The notes below the pieces were generated by a model. The model saw only the letters and a program-made list of their open reading frames with translations, was not told the DNA's origin and did not search any database. A stretch of 64,000 nucleotides of DNA from positions 124,001 to 188,000 of the forward strand of contig NZ_CP071383.1 of assembly GCF_017348915.1 (NCBI RefSeq). Reading direction: 5' to 3'. Position 1 is the first letter of the stretch, and the number at the start of each line of letters is the position of its first letter. Positions 18,925-28,228 of the stretch are shown piece by piece. The stretch is from Leclercia pneumoniae. GTDB lineage: Bacteria > Pseudomonadota > Gammaproteobacteria > Enterobacterales > Enterobacteriaceae. The translations under genes were made by a program, and so were the position numbers.

Positions 18925-19665
18925 ATGGCTTTTAAAAATAAATTTATCCTCGCCGCGCTTTTATTTTCACCGTTTTCCGTCATGGCGGCAGAATTTTCCC
19001 TGGGCATGGGGGCTGCATATAATGAATCGCCTTACAAAGGGTATAACGATACGCTCTCTGCCGTGCCGCTGGTCAGCTATGAAGATCATCATTTTTATGT
19101 GCGCCAGGCTTCTTTGGGCTGGATTATCTGGAAAGATGAGAAAAACGAACTGAGTTTGACCGCTTCCTGGATGCCACTGCACTTTGACCCTGACGATAAT
19201 GACGACGCTCACATGCGCCAGCTGGATAAACGCCGGGCCTCTGCCATGCTGGGGGGCGCATTTTATCGCCACGAGCGCTGGGGTAGCCTTAAATTGACTC
19301 TTGCGGCAGATGCCGGGGACGAAAGCGGTGGTGTGATGGGGGAACTGGCTTATTTCAAGCCTGTTCGTATGGCGCGTTTTACTCTGACGCCCACCGCGGG
19401 CGTTTATTATTACGATGAGAGCCTTAACGATAAGTACTATGGCGTATCCGCCTCTGAATCACGCCGCAGCGGCCTGCAGCAGTACGCCGCAGGCGACAGC
19501 TGGATGCCTTACGTCGGGCTTTCGGCCCAATATGCGCTTACGTCGCAACTCCTGCTGAACGCCAGCGCCCGCTACGCCGCATTGCCTGATGCGGTGAGAA
19601 AGAGCCCGATGATCGATCGTGACGATAGCGTTACGCTGATAATCGGGCTCGCCTGGCGCTTCTGA
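18925..19665 (+). CDS. yiaT: MipA/OmpV-family outer membrane protein YiaT
   Basis: A 246-residue outer-membrane beta-barrel, the same length as E. coli YiaT. The signal peptide MAFKNKFILAALLFSPFSVMAA probably cleaves near residue 21-22. The mature part alternates aromatic strands (AAYNESPYKGYND, FYVRQASLGWI) and ends in ...GLAWRF, the C-terminal Phe typical of BAM substrates. It is divergent from its probable regulator yiaU. Its function is not established; related MipA proteins scaffold murein enzymes. Confidence 0.92.
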   Translation: MAFKNKFILAALLFSPFSVMAAEFSLGMGAAYNESPYKGYNDTLSAVPLVSYEDHHFYVRQASLGWIIWKDEKNELSLTASWMPLHFDPDDNDDAHMRQLDKRRASAMLGGAFYRHERWGSLKLTLAADAGDESGGVMGELAYFKPVRMARFTLTPTAGVYYYDESLNDKYYGVSASESRRSGLQQYAAGDSWMPYVGLSAQYALTSQLLLNASARYAALPDAVRKSPMIDRDDSVTLIIGLAWRF

Positions 19666-19705
19666 TGATGCGAATCTGCCGCCAGGAAAAAGGGCATCCT
19701 TCATT

Positions 19706-19745
19706 CGCCGGGCGGTGCTACCCCTGCCTGGCGGTTCGCCCGGCG
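19706..19745. repeat. REP-like inverted repeat between yiaT and the GH127 gene
   Basis: CGCCGGGCG (19706-19714) pairs with CGCCCGGCG (19737-19745) around a 22-base loop, in the 109-bp gap between two convergent genes. Stem sequence and location are like enterobacterial REP/PU elements, and it may serve as a bidirectional 3' end. Confidence 0.6.
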
Positions 19746-19774
19746 GGGTTGATGTCGCGTCGCACGGGGCGGGT

Positions 19775-21730
19775 TTATGCCTCGTCTACCCAGATCCGCA
19801 TTTCCCCTTCGCCGCGATTAGCCCAGCTAAACCACGGAATAAACGTCAGCGTCTGTGCCTGCGGTGGGCAGGGGGCGCGATCGTACTGCCAGAGCGGCGC
19901 GTTTGTGCCGTCTTCGCTATTTCGGCAGTATCCTTCTGCTTGTATTAGCATTTTATGGGCGAAAATCCCCTTTCCTTCAAAGACACGGAATGTACTGTCG
20001 GCGGGCAGGGTTAAGTTATGCAGACCCTCGCCGTTATCGGCCTGCTCCAGGCAGTAAACCAGAGGGCCGCGCTGGATGGCCACCTTGCCCGCCTGCTGAC
20101 GCACCTGCCCGTTGCCATACACCCGGCGAACCGGCATCGGTAGGGTGAGCACCAGCGCATCTCCCTCCTGCCAGCGGCGATTGAGGTACAGATACCCCTG
20201 GCGCACCTCACCTTGCAGCGTCTCACCGTTCAGCGTTAATTGCGGAGCATCGCACCAGTCCGGCAGGCGCAGCGCCAGGGTATGTTCCACCGGTACCGGA
20301 GAGGTAATGGTGATAGTGACCTGATCCTGCCACGGATAGTTACCGCTGATGCGCAACTGCAACTCCTGGTCTCCTACCGGGAACGCCATACTGTTGCCCA
20401 CGTATAAATTGATGAACAACGCGTCGTCACGGACTGTATAGATGTAATGACCAATCGAGGTCAGCACGCGGGCGATGTTCGGCGGACAGCAGGCGCAGCC
20501 AAACCAGCGCTGGCGAACAGGCTTCACGTGGTCGTAAATATGGTTAAAAGGCACGGACTTAGGATGCACCTCTAGCGGGTTGACATAGAAGAAGTGCTTG
20601 CCATCGAGCGCCATGCCGCCCAGCACAGTATTGTAAAGCGCGCGCTCCATCACGTCGGCGTACTGGCTATTGGCTTCCATCTCCAGCATGCGTCGGGCAA
20701 ACATCATCAGCCCAATGGAGGCGCAGCTTTCGGCGTAGACGGTGTCGTTCGGCAGATCATAATCGCTACTGAACGCTTCGCCGCTGCTTTGTGAACCAAT
20801 ACCGCCGGTGATGTACAGCTGGCGTTGCGCCATATTGTTCCACAGGCGCAGACAGTCCTGACGCTTGCCTTCGTCCTGGCTTAGGCGTGCCAGATGCGCC
20901 ACGCCGGTCATCAGATAGACAAAACGCACCGCGTGACCGATGGCCGTCTGCTGTTCGGCAATAGGCTGATGCGCCTGGCTATAGGCTTTATCTTTCACCA
21001 TCCACGCCGGGCCGTAAGTATTCCAGTACGACGTTTTTCCGCGCTTCTCATACTCGATGTCGTAAAAGTGCGGCTGCGCGCCGCGCTCCTCGACGAAATA
21101 TTTTACCAGCGCAAGGTAGCGAGGCTCCTGAGTGACATCGTACAGGCGCATCAGCGCCAGCTCGATTTCAGGGTGGCCGGGATAACCGTGGAGCTGCGTA
21201 TCATGCGGGCCAAAGACGCTGTCGATATGGTCTGCCAGTTTGCACACCACCTCCAGCAGGTTACGTTTACCGGTGCCCTGGTACCAGGCCACGCCCGCTT
21301 CGATCATATGCCCTGCACAGTAAAGTTCATGACATTCAGCCAGGTTGGTCCAGCGCTCGTCCGGTGCTTTGACTGTAAAGTACGTATTGAGGTAACCATC
21401 GTAACACTGCGCCGCAGCGACCAGAGCAATCACCTCATCGGCCGTTTTCTCCAGCTCGGGGTCAGGTTTCTGGCACAGAGACCATGCGACGGCTTCCAGC
21501 CATTTCGCGACGTCGCTATCCTGGAAAACCATGCCGTAAAAGTCACCGTGCTCCAGCCCCGCTGCGATACGAAAGTTTGTGATAGCGTGGCTCGGTTCCG
21601 CCTCGGCAATCCGGTCGTTCAGGGCATCCCACTGATAGGGGATCACCACATCGCGAACAAGCCGCTGATACTGACCCAGGAAAGGGTCACTGATTTTTAA
21701 TTTATGCAGGTCGGGTTCCATTATGGACAT
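19775..21730 (-). CDS. Glycoside hydrolase family 127 (probable beta-L-arabinofuranosidase)
   Basis: A 651-residue GH127 (former DUF1680) enzyme without a signal peptide, so cytoplasmic. The Zn/thiolate active site known from Bifidobacterium HypBA1 is intact: Glu318 in SSGEAFSS (acid/base), Glu334 and Cys336 in VYAESCASIG, and Cys414-Cys415 in FGCACCPPN. It has an (alpha/alpha)6 barrel followed by beta-sandwich domains. The start ATG has GAGGAG upstream. It begins 10 bp after the GPH transporter stop, so the two form an operon. The natural substrate is inferred, not shown. Confidence 0.88.
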   Translation of the reverse strand: MSIMEPDLHKLKISDPFLGQYQRLVRDVVIPYQWDALNDRIAEAEPSHAITNFRIAAGLEHGDFYGMVFQDSDVAKWLEAVAWSLCQKPDPELEKTADEVIALVAAAQCYDGYLNTYFTVKAPDERWTNLAECHELYCAGHMIEAGVAWYQGTGKRNLLEVVCKLADHIDSVFGPHDTQLHGYPGHPEIELALMRLYDVTQEPRYLALVKYFVEERGAQPHFYDIEYEKRGKTSYWNTYGPAWMVKDKAYSQAHQPIAEQQTAIGHAVRFVYLMTGVAHLARLSQDEGKRQDCLRLWNNMAQRQLYITGGIGSQSSGEAFSSDYDLPNDTVYAESCASIGLMMFARRMLEMEANSQYADVMERALYNTVLGGMALDGKHFFYVNPLEVHPKSVPFNHIYDHVKPVRQRWFGCACCPPNIARVLTSIGHYIYTVRDDALFINLYVGNSMAFPVGDQELQLRISGNYPWQDQVTITITSPVPVEHTLALRLPDWCDAPQLTLNGETLQGEVRQGYLYLNRRWQEGDALVLTLPMPVRRVYGNGQVRQQAGKVAIQRGPLVYCLEQADNGEGLHNLTLPADSTFRVFEGKGIFAHKMLIQAEGYCRNSEDGTNAPLWQYDRAPCPPQAQTLTFIPWFSWANRGEGEMRIWVDEA

Positions 21731-21740
21731 CTTCTACTCC

Positions 21741-23141
21741 TCAGGACTGAACATGGCGCTGACGCAGGTCGGTCGCTATGCGCGCCATCATGGGGTTACT
21801 GAGTCTGCACCAGCGAATCGCGATCGCCAGTAGCAGGTGGAACAGGGCCGGCAGCAGGGTCTCCATCATGGTGATCCCCTGCAATGACGCAGCGGTCTGA
21901 TTGCCTGCGCCCGGCTGATAAGCGACAAATATAAATACCAGGCTGATGATCCCGGCGCTGGAGGCCCAGGCCAGCTTGATAAAGAACAGGTTAAAGGCGA
22001 AGTTCATTCCGGAAGAGCGCACGCCGGTTTTCCACTCGCCGTAGTCGTCGGCAAACGCCATTAGCGAGAAGTGCAGCGGCAGGGTAAAACCAAGGATCAC
22101 GCCGTTGCCGAGAATCACCGCCAGCCACAGGGTTTGATGTTCCGGCCCGCCGGGCAGGAACCACATCCCTACCGCCAGCCCAGCCAGCACCAGGTTGGTG
22201 TAGTAGTAGAGTTTGACCGTATCGCTACGTCGTGAGAGATAGTTAACGATCACCGCGCCGAAGATCGCCGCGAAGGTGACCATGGTGAAGAAGAGCGAGG
22301 TATAAGCTGTGCTGCCCTTCAGCACATAGGTGATGAAATACATGTAGCCGCCGCCGCGGATATTAAAAACATTGATGAGCAAGAACGACATCACCAGCAT
22401 CAGCAGTAGCTGATCGTTTTTACGCAGCCCGGAGAGGTGCTCGCGCAGGGTAAATTTGCCCATCAGCGCCAGGGGTACGCGCTCCCGCACCCAGAAGAAG
22501 CAGCAGAGGAACATGACTACCGCCACGGCGCAGAGCACCCCTACGCCAAGCTGATAACCCTGGGCCGCATCACCTTTACCGAGCACCGCCACCAGCCATG
22601 GCAGTCCCACGGAGACTAAAAAGCCCGCCACCCCGCACAGCACAAAGCGCCACGCCTGGCAGGAGATCACTTCACTGTGGCGCGTGGTCATGGTGTTGAT
22701 GAGTGCGCAGTAGGGGACGTTGATGGCGGTATAGCCCACCGATAACAGCAGGTATGTGCCAAACGCCCACATGATTTTGACGCCCATGCCGGCATCCGGC
22801 ACGGTGAAGGTGAGCACCCCGATAATCCCAATCGGCAGGGCAATCCACAGTTGCCACGGACGAAAACGTCCCCAGCGGCTTTGGGTGCGGTCAGCAATAA
22901 CGCCCATGATGGGATCGGAAATAGCGTCGAATACGCGTAAGGCAATAAACAGCGTGCCTACCAGCGCGGGGGTTAAGCCAAAGATATCGGTATAGAAAAA
23001 GGTCAAAAAATTCATGATCAGGCAGGTGATGACGGTGCCACCGGCATCACCCAGGCCGTAGCCTATTTTTTCGCGGACAGAGAGGCGATCGTCAGCGGCC
23101 TGCCCGGCGATATCTCTCTGCGTAATCGAAGTAGAAGTCAT
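21741..23141 (-). CDS. GPH-family glycoside/cation symporter (MFS)
   Basis: Inner-membrane sugar symporter of the glycoside-pentoside-hexuronide family, 466 residues from the ATG at 23141 ([14 protein letters not shown]), which has CGAGGAG upstream. About 12 membrane segments are visible. Family features are [14 protein letters not shown] near residue 22 and [21 protein letters not shown] near 70-90. It probably supplies the substrate for the adjoining GH127 enzyme. The transported glycoside (arabinofuranoside, disaccharide or oligosaccharide) is inferred. Confidence 0.88.
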   Translation of the reverse strand: MTSTSITQRDIAGQAADDRLSVREKIGYGLGDAGGTVITCLIMNFLTFFYTDIFGLTPALVGTLFIALRVFDAISDPIMGVIADRTQSRWGRFRPWQLWIALPIGIIGVLTFTVPDAGMGVKIMWAFGTYLLLSVGYTAINVPYCALINTMTTRHSEVISCQAWRFVLCGVAGFLVSVGLPWLVAVLGKGDAAQGYQLGVGVLCAVAVVMFLCCFFWVRERVPLALMGKFTLREHLSGLRKNDQLLLMLVMSFLLINVFNIRGGGYMYFITYVLKGSTAYTSLFFTMVTFAAIFGAVIVNYLSRRSDTVKLYYYTNLVLAGLAVGMWFLPGGPEHQTLWLAVILGNGVILGFTLPLHFSLMAFADDYGEWKTGVRSSGMNFAFNLFFIKLAWASSAGIISLVFIFVAYQPGAGNQTAASLQGITMMETLLPALFHLLLAIAIRWCRLSNPMMARIATDLRQRHVQS

Positions 23142-23367
23142 GAGGTAACTCCTCGGTAATAGAATTTTTATAGGTGTTACTGTGGGGTACCTCATTCATT
23201 CTGCACTGAAAGTCTGGGGCGACAAGGGAAGGGAAAAGTATAAAAAGGTGAGGATTCCGACTTCGTCGTCAAAGTGTGATTTCGATCGGGAAGAAAACGG
23301 AATAGCTGTTAATAATCAATGGAAAAGGCGTGTTTAAAAGCCATTTTCAGCGAGATAGTGAATATCC
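23142..23367. promoter_or_regulatory. Divergent control region of the GH127 cluster
   Basis: 226 bp separate the symporter-GH127 operon from the divergent araC-type gene. A CRP-like half site TGTGATTTCGATCGGG begins near 23274. No clear direct repeats for the AraC protein were recognised by eye. Confidence 0.35.
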
Positions 23368-24186
23368 ATGCTTGAATTATCCATAACACTTCCGATTAGC
23401 GTTCAGAATGGCGGGTACTTTATCTCCCGGGGTATTGGCCGGCACCCGGCGCGTAAACTCACCTCGTGGGAGATTATCTTTGTTGAAAAAGGGAAATTAA
23501 CGATCCAGGAAGAGAATAGGGTTTTCGAGGTGCAGGCGGGAGAAAGCTTATTGCTCTGGCCCCAGCGTCGCCATCAGGGCATTGAGGATTTCCCCCCCGA
23601 TTTACGCTTTTACTGGCTGCATTTTGACGTGAATGAGCAAGCGTTGCGATCGCCACTGGGGACGCAGCTGGCAGTGCATCAACACGGCAAAAGCGGTGAT
23701 CCTTCGTCGGTGATTTCGCTGTTCAGACAGTTTCTTACCGAGCAGGAGAAGTTACAGCGCAGTCCGGCGCTGGAGTACCTTTTACTGCTGATTCTACAAC
23801 AAATCTCTCTTACGGCCGGCCCCCAACAGCCGCCCGATGAGGCGGGTGTGAGCCTAGCCTGGAAGGCCCGCCAGATTATTAGCACCCGCTTCCATTTGCC
23901 CCTGAGCACCTCCCAGTTGGCAAAAGAGCTTCACTGTAATGCCGATTATCTGGGGCGGGTCTTTCGCCGGGTGTTCCATCTCACGCTAACGGAGGCCATT
24001 CATCGCCAGCGGGTGAGGGCGGCGGAAAAATTGCTGCTTAACGGTGCGGTTTCGCTTAAAGAGGTGGCAACCCGCTGTGGTTTTAATGAGGTGGGCTATT
24101 TCCGACAGATTTTTCGCAAACATACAGGCTTAACGCCCGCCGTCTGGAAGCGGCGTTACTGCAAAGAACACATTAATTCGGCCTGA
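23368..24186 (+). CDS. AraC-family transcriptional regulator of the GH127 cluster
   Basis: A 272-residue regulator. The N-terminal cupin-like sugar-sensing domain covers about 10-140 (SWEIIFVEKGKLTIQEE...GESLLLWPQRRHQG). The C-terminal AraC domain has two helix-turn-helices (about 170-265, with LSTSQLAKELHCNADYLGRVFR and SLKEVATRCGFNEVGYFRQIFRKHTGLTPAVWK). It diverges from the symporter and is the likely activator of the symporter-GH127 operon. The ligand is unknown. Confidence 0.9.
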   Translation: MLELSITLPISVQNGGYFISRGIGRHPARKLTSWEIIFVEKGKLTIQEENRVFEVQAGESLLLWPQRRHQGIEDFPPDLRFYWLHFDVNEQALRSPLGTQLAVHQHGKSGDPSSVISLFRQFLTEQEKLQRSPALEYLLLLILQQISLTAGPQQPPDEAGVSLAWKARQIISTRFHLPLSTSQLAKELHCNADYLGRVFRRVFHLTLTEAIHRQRVRAAEKLLLNGAVSLKEVATRCGFNEVGYFRQIFRKHTGLTPAVWKRRYCKEHINSA

Positions 24187-24312
24187 CCTTAGGGCAATTT
24201 CCCAGTTTTGCTGGCAAGAACCCTAAATCCGCCGTTTACCGTAGTGGGATCAAGGCGGCTTCCCCGTTCACTCTGGCAACCTGACTTTTTTCCAACGTGG
24301 ATGGAGCAGGAG

Positions 24313-24459
24313 ATGAACCCGTATATTGTCGCGGACCCGGCAAAGTGCATCGGTTGCCGCACCTGTGAAGTGGCCTGCGTGGCGGCCTGCCCGACTCATG
24401 CGTTACGCTGTCTTGACCCGGTGACACTCCGCGCAGCGCGGCTGCGAGCGCGAGCTTAG
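24313..24459 (+). pseudogene. ysaA: ysaA remnant: ferredoxin-like protein with a large in-frame internal deletion
   Basis: A 48-codon frame with a good ribosome site (AGGAG). The first about 23 residues (MNPYIVADPAKCIGCRTCEVAC) match the start of the polyferredoxin YsaA, and the last about 25 (ACPTHALRCLD...) match its end. E. coli YsaA is 157 residues with four [4Fe-4S] motifs, so roughly 110 are missing. The join lies between two Cys-rich repeats, consistent with recombination within the gene. The remnant keeps CxxCxxC plus later Cys residues, so it could still bind one cluster, but most likely it is decayed. It converges on avtA with overlapping stops. Confidence 0.75.
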
Positions 24460-25709
24460 GCCTCGTCGCGCCAGGCGCGATCGATCTCTTCGGCCAGAAT
24501 TTTTACCCCGGCTTCGATTTTCTCCGGGTCTGGCACGTAGTTCATACGCATACACTGATGCGTGTGCGGCCAGGGTTTATCCAGCCCCGGGAAGAAATAA
24601 TCGCCCGGCACCATCAGCACGCCGCGTTTTTTCAGGCGCTGATAAAGCAGTTCTGTGGTGATAGGCAGATCTTTAAACCATAGCCAGAGAAAAATCGCCC
24701 CTTCCGGTTTGTGGATCAGGCAGCGCTCTTCCGGCAGGTAACGACGAATCATGGCGATCGTCTCCTGCACGCGCTGATAGTAGAACGGCTTAATCACCTC
24801 GTTCGACAGGCGCAGCAGGTCGTTGCGCTTAATCATCTCGCACATCATTGCCGGGCCAATGCCGCCAGGCGAGAGGCTAATAATGCCGTTCATGTTGGTG
24901 ATGGCAGTGATGATTTTTTCATTGGCAATGATAATCCCGCAGCGGCTCCCAGGCAGACCGAGCTTGGAGAGGCTCATGCACAGCACAATGTTCGGGTTCC
25001 ACAGCGGGCGCGCTTCGCTAAAGATGATACCGGGGAACGGTACGCCGTAAGCGTTATCAATGACCAGCGGGATACCGTGCTGATTGGCCAGCACGTCGAG
25101 TTTCATTAACTCTTCGTCGGTAATCACGTTGCCGGTGGGGTTGGTGGGGCGAGAGACGCAGATCATGCCGGTCTCTTCGCCAATGTGCAGGTGTTCAAAA
25201 TCCACGTGATATTTGAACTGGCCTTCCGGCAGCAGCTCGATATTTGGACGCGCGGAGACGAACAGATCCTCTTCCAGGCCGGAATCGGCATAGCCGATAT
25301 ACTCCGGCGTCAGCGGGAAAAGCACCTTTTTGGTGCTGCCATCGGCACGACGTCCGGCGAAAAGGTTAAACAAGTAGAAAAACGCGCTCTGGCTGCCGTT
25401 TGTCAGTGCAATATTCTGTGGCCCGATCTCCCAGCCCAGTTCGTTGCGCAGCATATCCGCCAGTGCGGTGAGCAGCTCGGTTTTGCCTTGCGGCCCATCG
25501 TAATTACAGAGGGCGTCCGTGGCTTTGCCGTTTTCGAGCATATCGGCCAGCAGGGTGCTGAAGTAGCTGTTCATGGCCGGGATTTGCGCCGGGTTTCCGC
25601 CGCCCAGCATGATGGCCCCTGGTGTGCGCAGGCCGTCGTTGAGATCCTCCATCAGGCGCGTAATGCCTGAATGGCGGGTGAATTTGTCGCCAAAAAGTGA
25701 AAAGGTCAT
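24456..25709 (-). CDS. avtA: Valine-pyruvate aminotransferase AvtA
   Basis: PLP-dependent fold-type I aminotransferase (alanine-valine transaminase, transaminase C) in the cytoplasm. The ATG at 25709 (MTFSLFGDKFTRHSGI) gives 417 residues, as in E. coli; the upstream in-frame extension is not conserved. The PLP lysine is in MSLSKLGLPGSRCG near residue 247, and NPTGNVITDEEL is conserved near 178. The stop overlaps the stop of the ysaA remnant. Confidence 0.96.
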   Translation of the reverse strand: MTFSLFGDKFTRHSGITRLMEDLNDGLRTPGAIMLGGGNPAQIPAMNSYFSTLLADMLENGKATDALCNYDGPQGKTELLTALADMLRNELGWEIGPQNIALTNGSQSAFFYLFNLFAGRRADGSTKKVLFPLTPEYIGYADSGLEEDLFVSARPNIELLPEGQFKYHVDFEHLHIGEETGMICVSRPTNPTGNVITDEELMKLDVLANQHGIPLVIDNAYGVPFPGIIFSEARPLWNPNIVLCMSLSKLGLPGSRCGIIIANEKIITAITNMNGIISLSPGGIGPAMMCEMIKRNDLLRLSNEVIKPFYYQRVQETIAMIRRYLPEERCLIHKPEGAIFLWLWFKDLPITTELLYQRLKKRGVLMVPGDYFFPGLDKPWPHTHQCMRMNYVPDPEKIEAGVKILAEEIDRAWRDEA

Positions 25710-25847
25710 AGCAGGTGGTCTATCGGGCTTGTAGTAAATTTGGCTCACCTTAACGCTACAACTGCGCAGGTGCAAATCGAAGCCGCTGGGCTTGTTTGCG
25801 TCTATATAGGGCAAAAAACCCTTAGGGAAGTGAATTATGCTGTTTTA

Positions 25848-25876
25848 GCGCGCCTCGCCGAGGCGGCGAAGCGCGC
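25848..25876 (-). terminator. Strong 13-bp hairpin after malS
   Basis: Positions 25848-25860 and 25864-25876 form a 13-bp stem (GCGCGC plus CTCGCCG-side pairing, one wobble) with a 3-base loop. It starts 9 bp after the malS stop. The minus strand reads TAAAAC after the stem rather than a U-run, so it may be an mRNA 3'-protecting hairpin rather than a classical terminator. Confidence 0.5.
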
Positions 25877-25884
25877 ATTTGGAT

Positions 25885-27915
25885 TCAGTGTTGCCCAGCC
25901 CACACCACCATCACTTTGTCGTCATGATGCTGGCGCACAAAACCGTACCCCTGGCTCAGCGTCAGGGCGGTTTGCTTGCCTTCACCTATTGCCGGATGGC
26001 GAGCGCGGAACTGCCCAAGCAACTGCCAGTGCGCCACGGACTGCGCCTGTTTGCCGGTCACCTCCTGCCAGTTCATCTCCGAGCGGGTGCCCTGCAAAGG
26101 GTCCGAGCCGGTTGGGCCAAACGGGCGGGCAGACTCATCGCCATAGAAGATTTGCACCGTGCCGGGCGCCAGCAACAGCAGCTCCGCCGCCCGCGAACCG
26201 CCTTCGCGGAACAGGCGCGTATCATGTGACGAGAGGTAGCTCAGCACATTGAAGTCCTGTAATTTCTCTGCCATTTGCTGCCAGGTGAGATCCATGTCGG
26301 ACAGGCAGTCCACCGCTTTGGCCGCTTGCTCCTGATAATCGAAATTGATCATCGCATCAAAACCGTGCTGGTAGTAATCGCTGCGCATTACGCCATGGCC
26401 CCAGGCTTCACCGGTCATCCAGAAGGGGGCGTCATCCAGCTTTTTATCGGGATTCGCCTGCTTCCATGCGACCAGCGCCTCGCTCGATCGCGCTTTTAAC
26501 TGCTGCCAGGCCGCAAGCTCCACGTGTTTGGCAGTATCAACCCGGAAGCCGTCGATACCGTAATCCCGCACCCACTGACTGAGCCAGGTGACGAGGTAAT
26601 CACGCGGGGTGGCATCGGGAAGCTGTTTCGCATGGGTATCGGGTTTGTGCTGATAAAAGTTTGGTAAACCCGATGGGGTGGTGGATTCGGTTTTTAAATC
26701 CGGTAAGAAGGCGAGCGACATGGTCTGGTCATCAAAGCCGGGGTTGTCGTAATCGCCAATGTCGGTTCGAATCCACTGCTTGCCCCACCATTTATCCCAG
26801 GCGGCTTTGTCGCTGAAATTGATGTAATCATTAAAGCTATGCCAGCTCTGTCCGGCGGCAGGTTTCCAGTCGGTCCAGCGTTCACCCAGAATCTTTTTTT
26901 GCTCATCGCCCTTAAGGTAAAGGGCGCCAAACTTAAACGCCTGCATATCCGCAAGGGTGGCATAGCCCGTGTGGTTCATCACCACGTCAAACAGGATACG
27001 GATGCCGCGGCGGTGCGCTTCGTCGACCAGTTGTTGCAGGTCTGTCTCATTGCCCATATTGGCATCAAGCCGGGTCCAGTCCTGCGTGTAGTAACCATGG
27101 TAGGCGTAATGGGGGAAGTCGCCTTTGGTGCCGCCGCCTACCCAGCCGTGGATCTGTTCCAGCGGGGAGCTGATCCATAAAGCATTCACCCCGAGCTGCT
27201 GCAGGTAATCCAGCTTGCTGGTGAGCCCTTTTAAATCGCCGCCGTGGAAAGTACCGATCTCCTGCATACCGTCTTTATGGCGACCGTAGCTATTGTCGTT
27301 GGTGGGGTCGCCATTCACATAGCGATCGGTTAAGACAAAATAGACGGTGGCGTTTTGCCAGCTAAAGGGGGCCGCTTTATCAGTTTCGGCGCGCTCGAGC
27401 AGCAACAGGCCATTACTATTGGCCGCAGGTCGCAGGGTAATTTTGCCCTGTTGAACGGTGGCAGTCTGCTTGCTGTAGAAATCCCGTACGACGCTGCCCT
27501 CCGGAAATGTGCTGCTGACATCCAGGGTCACCGGCGCGCCGTCCCATTTCGGACATTGACGGGTGACGCTGGCAACAGTCTGCGCGCTGGCGGTTTTGAC
27601 ACTCAACATCAGCGTCGGCGTGCCAGAGCGGGTATCGATCTGCATTTGATACTCACCGTCGCGAAACAGGCGCCACTGAGGCTTATCACCTTCACAGGGT
27701 TTGAGCGACAGCATCTCATTGAGTTTGACGGGGCCGGCCGGCTGCCAGCACGTCTGGTCAAAAATGAGGCTTAAAGGGCGTGTACCCTTCGCAAGCTTTG
27801 CATGGGCGGTGTACAGACCTGTGCCTTCTGCCTGAAAGGCAGGAAAACCGTCGGCCGACCAGTCGGCGCAGGCCATGGCAGGCAACAACACAAGCGCTAA
27901 AGCTGAGTGTTTCAT
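25885..27915 (-). CDS. malS: Periplasmic alpha-amylase MalS
   Basis: Periplasmic GH13 alpha-amylase that trims maltodextrins for the maltose system. The ATG at 27915 (MKHSALALVLLPAMACAD) gives 676 residues, as in E. coli, starts with a signal peptide and has AGGA upstream. An N-terminal accessory domain covers about 20-190. The GH13 barrel follows with conserved regions DVVMNH, GFRVDTAKH (nucleophile Asp), MTGEAWGHG (acid Glu) and SSHDT. It is divergent from bax. Confidence 0.96.
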   Translation of the reverse strand: MKHSALALVLLPAMACADWSADGFPAFQAEGTGLYTAHAKLAKGTRPLSLIFDQTCWQPAGPVKLNEMLSLKPCEGDKPQWRLFRDGEYQMQIDTRSGTPTLMLSVKTASAQTVASVTRQCPKWDGAPVTLDVSSTFPEGSVVRDFYSKQTATVQQGKITLRPAANSNGLLLLERAETDKAAPFSWQNATVYFVLTDRYVNGDPTNDNSYGRHKDGMQEIGTFHGGDLKGLTSKLDYLQQLGVNALWISSPLEQIHGWVGGGTKGDFPHYAYHGYYTQDWTRLDANMGNETDLQQLVDEAHRRGIRILFDVVMNHTGYATLADMQAFKFGALYLKGDEQKKILGERWTDWKPAAGQSWHSFNDYINFSDKAAWDKWWGKQWIRTDIGDYDNPGFDDQTMSLAFLPDLKTESTTPSGLPNFYQHKPDTHAKQLPDATPRDYLVTWLSQWVRDYGIDGFRVDTAKHVELAAWQQLKARSSEALVAWKQANPDKKLDDAPFWMTGEAWGHGVMRSDYYQHGFDAMINFDYQEQAAKAVDCLSDMDLTWQQMAEKLQDFNVLSYLSSHDTRLFREGGSRAAELLLLAPGTVQIFYGDESARPFGPTGSDPLQGTRSEMNWQEVTGKQAQSVAHWQLLGQFRARHPAIGEGKQTALTLSQGYGFVRQHHDDKVMVVWAGQH

Positions 27916-28228
27916 TTTACATTCCTGTCGCAGCGTTTTGCCTATTTTGCCAGCAGGCTGGCAGCGCAAACTCCTCCCTGGACGAAAGGCTGAGGGAGGA
28001 GACGCAAGGGTGAGTGATCTCGCGCTAATTTAGCCACTTATCTGCGATATCGCGCACAATTTGCAGAAAATGATGCTTAACTGAGCAGCGTCCTGATGAC
28101 ATGGTTTCGGATTTAGACTATTTCTAAGGGTGCTCTGGAAGGGTATTTTTGTTATGATTTGAGATTCACCTCTCAATTTTGTGAAAAAAATAAGGTGTTG
28201 GAATGTTCAAATCCGACCAGGAGACCTA
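27916..28228. promoter_or_regulatory. malS-bax divergent region with MalT-box-like repeats
   Basis: 313 bp without a gene. CTCCTCCC (27971-27978, GGGAGGAG on the minus strand) and GGGAGGAG (27994-28001) resemble the MalT box GGGGAKGAGG in opposite orientations. MalT control of malS is known in E. coli; the assignment of these boxes here is inference. AT-rich sequence upstream of bax (around 28130-28190) may hold its promoter. Confidence 0.4.

Noticed and set aside
19665..20057. 130-codon plus-strand frame after yiaT
   Set aside because: It covers the REP-like repeat and the antisense of the GH127 gene; arginine/cysteine-rich shadow.
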